Source of the DNA: Patescibacteria group bacterium
Lineage (GTDB): Bacteria > Patescibacteriota > WWE3 > 2-01-FULL-39-13
DNA: 9,988 nt
Assembly: GCA_030916925.1 (NCBI GenBank)
Contig: JAUPVU010000105.1
Coordinates: forward strand, 1-9,988
Reading direction: 5' to 3'
Shown here: positions 7,167 to 9,988 of the stretch, piece by piece
Layout of the letters: each line of letters starts with the position of its first letter
Position numbering within the stretch: the first letter of the stretch is position 1
Notes under the pieces: generated by a model
Seen by the model: only the letters and a program-made list of their open reading frames with translations
Told to the model about the DNA's origin: nothing
Database searches by the model: none
Translations under genes and position numbers: made by a program

Positions 7167-7526
7167 ATGCGGATTAAAAATTTATACAAAGAAAGCCTAA
7201 TTACATTTTTGTTACTAATAGCATTTGTACTTTCGGTATTAAAATTGTTATCCGTTATTGATATGAATTTGGTTATTAGTACCAAGATAGTTGATGAACG
7301 TTTTTATCTTTTTTATCAGAATAGGACTCTATTGAGTTCAGTTCTTTTTGGAAGAACTCTACAGATGATGGGGGATAAAAATAAATTGATTGTTTGGTAC
7401 ATTATTCCAATTCTAGGGTTGTTACTTGCAGCGAATACGAACTTTAAATTATTGATAGGTGAATTAAAAAGAAGATTTGGTATGTTGATTAATAAAAAGA
7501 CCGACCGCAGTAGCGGTCGGTCTTGA
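7167..7526 (+). CDS. Small two-TM membrane protein, unknown function
   Basis: I do not recognise this 119-residue protein. It has a short basic N-terminus (MRIKNLYK), a hydrophobic segment at about 11-31, a loop of about 40 residues with DERFYLFYQNRT (43-54), a second hydrophobic segment at about 74-89, and a basic C-terminal tail (KRRFGMLINKK). It starts 16 bp after the secreted TasA-like gene and is probably co-transcribed. TasA operons elsewhere carry a membrane signal peptidase, but no Ser-Lys signature is seen here, so anchoring or export help is only a guess. No Shine-Dalgarno precedes the ATG. The last residues (KTDRSSGRS) are encoded by the hairpin that terminates hup from the other strand, so the tail may be shaped by that hairpin rather than by protein function. 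Confidence 0.65.
   Translation: MRIKNLYKESLITFLLLIAFVLSVLKLLSVIDMNLVISTKIVDERFYLFYQNRTLLSSVLFGRTLQMMGDKNKLIVWYIIPILGLLLAANTNFKLLIGELKRRFGMLINKKTDRSSGRS
7497..7524 (-). terminator. Intrinsic terminator of hup, overlapping the end of the plus-strand gene
   Basis: A perfect 12-bp stem (AAGACCGACCGC pairing with GCGGTCGGTCTT) closes on a 4-nt loop. On the minus strand the stem runs straight into TTTATT, making a T-rich tract, 28 nt after the hup stop. On the plus strand GAAAAG follows, so it should terminate poorly there. The stem lies inside the final codons of the 7167-7526 gene, whose TGA begins on its last base. Confidence 0.88.
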
Positions 7527-7552
7527 AAAGTAGCTAACTAAACCTTTCTAAA

Positions 7553-7825
7553 TTACTTAACGGTTTCCTTTAATGGTTTAGCAGTCTTGAATACGACAAC
7601 ATTTCTTGCTGAAATGGTCATCTTCGCTCCAGTCTGAGGATTTCTTCCTTCTCTTTGTTTTCTTTTACTGATATGGAATGTACCTAATCCTGAGATTTGT
7701 ACTTTTTCTCCTCTTCCTAAAGTTTTAGAGACTGTATCTACCATAGCATCGGTCATTCTTCTGACTTGAGCTTTTGGCATATTTAAATCGTCTGCTAATT
7801 TTTGGATTAATTCGTTTTTTGTCAT
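7553..7825 (-). CDS. hup: DNA-binding protein HU
   Basis: HU is a small dimeric nucleoid protein that bends DNA. The 90 residues match the family's usual length and layout: an N-terminal helical dimerisation region (MTKNELIQKLADDL and onward), the signature GLGTF (46-50), and a flexible DNA-embracing arm with GRNPQTG (60-66), in which P63 is the expected intercalating proline. KTAKPLKETV closes the protein. The start is secured by an ideal Shine-Dalgarno 9 nt upstream and an in-frame TGA four codons before. It has its own promoter with a perfect TTGACA and a strong intrinsic terminator, so it can be made independently of rny and recX upstream. IHF subunits share the fold, but the sequence looks like HU. 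Confidence 0.96.
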   Translation of the reverse strand: MTKNELIQKLADDLNMPKAQVRRMTDAMVDTVSKTLGRGEKVQISGLGTFHISKRKQREGRNPQTGAKMTISARNVVVFKTAKPLKETVK

Positions 7826-7834
7826 TAGTAATGG

Positions 7835-7844
7835 TCACCTCCTT
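7835..7844 (-). promoter_or_regulatory. Perfect Shine-Dalgarno of hup
   Basis: The minus strand reads AAGGAGGTGA, full complementarity to the 16S 3' tail, with 9 nt to the ATG. It stands out because several other genes here have no Shine-Dalgarno, and it shows the organism keeps a functional anti-Shine-Dalgarno. Confidence 0.9.
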
Positions 7845-7865
7845 AATAGTGAACTCTTCGCGAGA

Positions 7866-7891
7866 GAAGCAAAACACGTTGATTTTACTTC
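7866..7891 (-). other. Hairpin at the 5' end of the hup leader
   Basis: On the minus strand GAAGTAAAA and TTTTGCTTC can form a 9-bp stem with one G-U pair and an 8-nt loop. The predicted transcription start (about 7893) places it at the extreme 5' end of the mRNA, where such stems often protect against decay. A role is inferred only from position. Confidence 0.4.
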
Positions 7892-7899
7892 ATGTTTGT

Positions 7900-7929
7900 A
7901 AAATACATCGAATATATGCGGTATGTCAA
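7900..7929 (-). promoter_or_regulatory. Promoter of hup
   Basis: A perfect -35 TTGACA at 7929-7924 is followed after 18 bp by TATTTT at 7905-7900 (four of six). The start would be near 7893, giving a leader of about 68 nt that contains a hairpin and the perfect Shine-Dalgarno. It lies in the 150-bp rny-hup gap; no terminator for rny is visible there, so read-through into hup is also possible. Confidence 0.7.
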
Positions 7930-7975
7930 TCTTTTCCGAATACTATAGTGCTATTTGCTTGTAATAACGACCTTT

Positions 7976-9466
7976 TTAACTTGCAGTTGCAGTCGCTCTT
8001 AGTTCCCTAATCACAATAACCTTTACTGTTCCTGGAAAAGTTTGTTCATCTTCGATTTTTTTAGCAATATCATTACTTAATTTAACTGCTCCTGCATCAT
8101 TTACAACATTTGCATTTACAACGACTCTTAATTCTCTTCCTGCTGAGATTGCAAAAACTTTTTCTACGCCTTCAAAGGCCATAGCAGCATCTTCCAAGTC
8201 GCGCATTCTTCGAATATAGTTTTCATAATCTTCGTATCTTGCCCCTGGTCTAGATCCAGAAATTGAATCTGCGATTTGTACTAGAACTCCTTCAACTGAC
8301 GATGGTTTATCCTCATGGTGTTCCGCCACCGCGGTTAATACAGCTTGTGGAATATTAAATCTTCTTAAATAATCTACGGCTAATTCGATATGATTACCTT
8401 CTTTATCTGTTACGACTTTTCCAATATCGTGCAAAAGACAAGCAAGCTTAGTTATCGGAACGTCTGCACCAACTTCATGTGCAAGTTTAACGCCGATTTT
8501 AGTTTCTTCTAATGTATGTTGAATCATATTTTGGCCATATGATGTTCTATATTTAAAATTACCCAATTTTTTAACTAAATCCTTAGGTAAATTAAAAACG
8601 CCAACTTTTTGACAAAGTTCTGTACCAGCTTCAAATATAACTCTATCCATTTCGTTGTTAACCTTTCGAACGATTTCTTCAATTCTTGCAGGGTGTATTC
8701 GACCATCTTTAATTAATTGTTCTAAAGATATTCTCGCCACTTCTCTTCTGACAGAGTCGAAACTTGATAACCTAACTTCATCTTCATTTTCAAAATCGAC
8801 ATTAACGCCAGTAATATCTTCAAAAGCTTTTATGTTTCGTCCTTCTTTACCTATAATTCTTCCTTTTACATCAGGATCAGCAAGCTTTACGGTGGTTATA
8901 GTGTATTCTGCGACATAATCTGTGGAAGCATGATGCATTGCATCAACTAATAATTCTTTAGATTTCACCGCAACCTCGGCTTGGATGGCCTCTTCTGCAT
9001 TTTTAACTCTTTTTGCGATATCAGATTCAAGATCCTGTTCAACTCTATTCATTACTATTCTTTTGGCTTCTTCTTTGGGTAATCCTGCCACTTCCTCTAA
9101 CTTTTTGAGTTGTTCAGTTCTAGCCTCCTCAACTTGCGAGTTTTTTCTTTTCCATTTTTCGATCAAAATCCCGACTTGTTTGTCTCTTTCGTCTACTTCC
9201 TTTATTTTGTGATATAGGTCGTCAAAGCGTCTTTCAGCTTTTTTTTCGGTTTCGAGGCTTTTATTTCTAATTTCTCTTGCTGCAATTTCAGCCTTTTCTT
9301 TTATTTTTATGGCCTCATCCTTAGCATTTAGTAGTATAGATTGGGCTTTCTCGCTTGTCTCTATATCTACTTTTCCGCCTTGGGCTGTTTTACGTGTAAA
9401 TAGGTAATAAGCTAGTGCGACCGCACCTAAGCTCGTTATAATCGGTAAGATTAGTTCTAACTGCAT
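7976..9466 (-). CDS. rny: Ribonuclease Y
   Basis: RNase Y is the membrane-tethered endoribonuclease that starts mRNA decay in bacteria lacking RNase E. The 496 residues show the complete family order. An N-terminal membrane anchor covers about 4-24. A long charged coiled coil covers about 35-180. A KH RNA-binding domain at about 190-255 has GRIIGKEGRN (202-211). An HD domain carries H317 (IQHTLE) and the metal pair H346-D347 (LLHDIGK). The C-terminal domain ends VIVIRELRA. The length is slightly below the usual 510-520, from a shorter coiled coil. It starts at ATG 9466 with no Shine-Dalgarno; a TAAAAT box sits 7 nt upstream. recX lies upstream and hup downstream on the same strand. No terminator follows its stop. 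Confidence 0.97.
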   Translation of the reverse strand: MQLELILPIITSLGAVALAYYLFTRKTAQGGKVDIETSEKAQSILLNAKDEAIKIKEKAEIAAREIRNKSLETEKKAERRFDDLYHKIKEVDERDKQVGILIEKWKRKNSQVEEARTEQLKKLEEVAGLPKEEAKRIVMNRVEQDLESDIAKRVKNAEEAIQAEVAVKSKELLVDAMHHASTDYVAEYTITTVKLADPDVKGRIIGKEGRNIKAFEDITGVNVDFENEDEVRLSSFDSVRREVARISLEQLIKDGRIHPARIEEIVRKVNNEMDRVIFEAGTELCQKVGVFNLPKDLVKKLGNFKYRTSYGQNMIQHTLEETKIGVKLAHEVGADVPITKLACLLHDIGKVVTDKEGNHIELAVDYLRRFNIPQAVLTAVAEHHEDKPSSVEGVLVQIADSISGSRPGARYEDYENYIRRMRDLEDAAMAFEGVEKVFAISAGRELRVVVNANVVNDAGAVKLSNDIAKKIEDEQTFPGTVKVIVIRELRATATAS

Positions 9467-9645
9467 TTGATAAATTTTATGTTCGATTTAAGGAATCTTG
9501 GTTAAGATTTGTTTTGATAGCTTGATAATATTGATTTTATGGCAATTATATTGGTTATCATGCATTTTTACGTAAAATTCTAATAGTATATTCCCTAAAC
9601 AGAACACTTCTAACTAAAGCACTATAAATTTCAACTAAGGGTATT
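9467..9645. promoter_or_regulatory. recX-rny intergenic region with candidate rny promoter elements
   Basis: This 179-bp AT-rich gap holds no open frame I can support and no clear recX terminator. On the minus strand TAAAAT at 9479-9474 lies 7 nt before the rny ATG and could drive a leaderless transcript, though no -35 fits. TATACT at 9590-9585 is another -10-like box, with a weak TTAGAA 17 bp upstream. A 6-bp inverted repeat (AATCTT-GGTT-AAGATT) is at 9494-9509. Confidence 0.3.
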
Positions 9646-9988
9646 CTAAAGACTGATAGAAAGCCTGTCAATTAAGCTATTAATGACATCAAAGGTATAA
9701 CCTTTATATAGAAGGTGTCTTTTAAGCTTCTCAACATCTTTTCTATTGCTTAATGAAAGACGTTTAGTTCTAATAAATTTCTCAGCGACCTCATCGATCT
9801 TGCGAAGGTCGTCTTCGTCAGTGAAATCTTTTGTCAATTCTTGGATTAGGATTTTATCTACGCCTGCAAATTGTAGTTCTCTTTTAATCGCATTATTACT
9901 CACAGCATTTTGTGAACTTCTTTTTTCAATAATTCTATTGGCGAATTTTTCATCATCCAGAAGGCCTAAGTTTAATAAATTTATTATT
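9646..9988 (-). CDS. recX: Regulatory protein RecX (5' end outside the window)
   Basis: RecX binds RecA and modulates its filaments. The visible 113 residues are the middle and C-terminus. The frame is open to the right edge: it begins IINLLNLGLLDDEKFANRII, the typical RecX GxLDDxxFA helix, then RSSQNAVSNNAIKRELQFAGVD, LIQELTKDF and a C-terminal repeat with KLKRHLLYKGYTFDVINSLI. A GTG at 9903 could be mistaken for the start, but conserved RecX sequence continues upstream of it, so the real start is beyond 9988. The gene precedes rny and hup on the same strand. recA would be expected further upstream; this cannot be seen. The C-terminus is complete (TAG at 9648-9646). Sequence is divergent, but the helical repeat pattern is clear. 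Confidence 0.88.
   Translation of the reverse strand, partial: IINLLNLGLLDDEKFANRIIEKRSSQNAVSNNAIKRELQFAGVDKILIQELTKDFTDEDDLRKIDEVAEKFIRTKRLSLSNRKDVEKLKRHLLYKGYTFDVINSLIDRLSISL

Noticed and set aside
9494..9509. Inverted repeat AATCTT-GGTT-AAGATT before rny as a terminator of recX
   Set aside because: The stem is only 6 bp, AT-rich and lacks a T-run on the minus strand.
1..9988. CRISPR arrays, insertion sequences, tRNA or rRNA genes, phage genes or a defence island
   Set aside because: No repeat arrays, transposase or integrase motifs, rRNA segments or complete tRNA cloverleaf were seen; the content is mostly housekeeping.

Overview
The window looks like a compact, AT-rich bacterial genome, most likely from the Candidate Phyla Radiation (Patescibacteria). 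The pointers are short intergenic gaps, a two-membrane-segment PH-like protein, an FtsH with a divergent pore loop, a class II ribonucleotide reductase with its own NrdR, and the cluster recX-rny-hup. The phylum is an inference from protein style and gene order; no rRNA or other marker is present. TGA is used as a stop and never read through, which argues against the lineages that recode TGA as glycine.

Layout. Positions 1-1370 hold a minus-strand run: comFC (a phosphoribosyltransferase-fold competence protein), a membrane PH-like protein, and the start of a small membrane protein cut by the window edge. A 70-bp divergent gap follows. On the plus strand come ftsH (membrane AAA+ protease), a 176-bp regulatory gap, nrdR and nrdJ as a tight operon, then a secreted TasA/camelysin-like protein with an EF-hand-type loop and a small two-TM membrane protein. 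From 7553 to the right end everything is on the minus strand: recX (5' end outside the window), rny (RNase Y) and hup (HU). The plus and minus runs converge on one hairpin at 7497-7524. It is a good intrinsic terminator for hup and also encodes the last residues of the plus-strand gene.

How the genes work together. nrdR and nrdJ form a self-contained deoxynucleotide supply module. Three NrdR-box-like palindromes lie upstream, two of them with the 31-bp centre spacing typical of tandem NrdR sites, so autoregulation is likely. comFC, recX and hup relate to DNA uptake, recombination and packaging; ftsH and rny to membrane proteolysis and RNA decay. The secreted protein and its two-TM neighbour form the most accessory-looking pair and are the best place to look for undescribed biology. 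Their mRNA begins with a long hairpin that buries an almost perfect Shine-Dalgarno sequence.

Most of the window is ordinary housekeeping. The items worth a second look are the NrdR operator, the SD-burying hairpin, the EF-hand loop, the non-aromatic FtsH pore residue, and a set of genes lacking a Shine-Dalgarno but carrying a -10-like box 5-9 nt before the start codon, which suggests leaderless transcripts.
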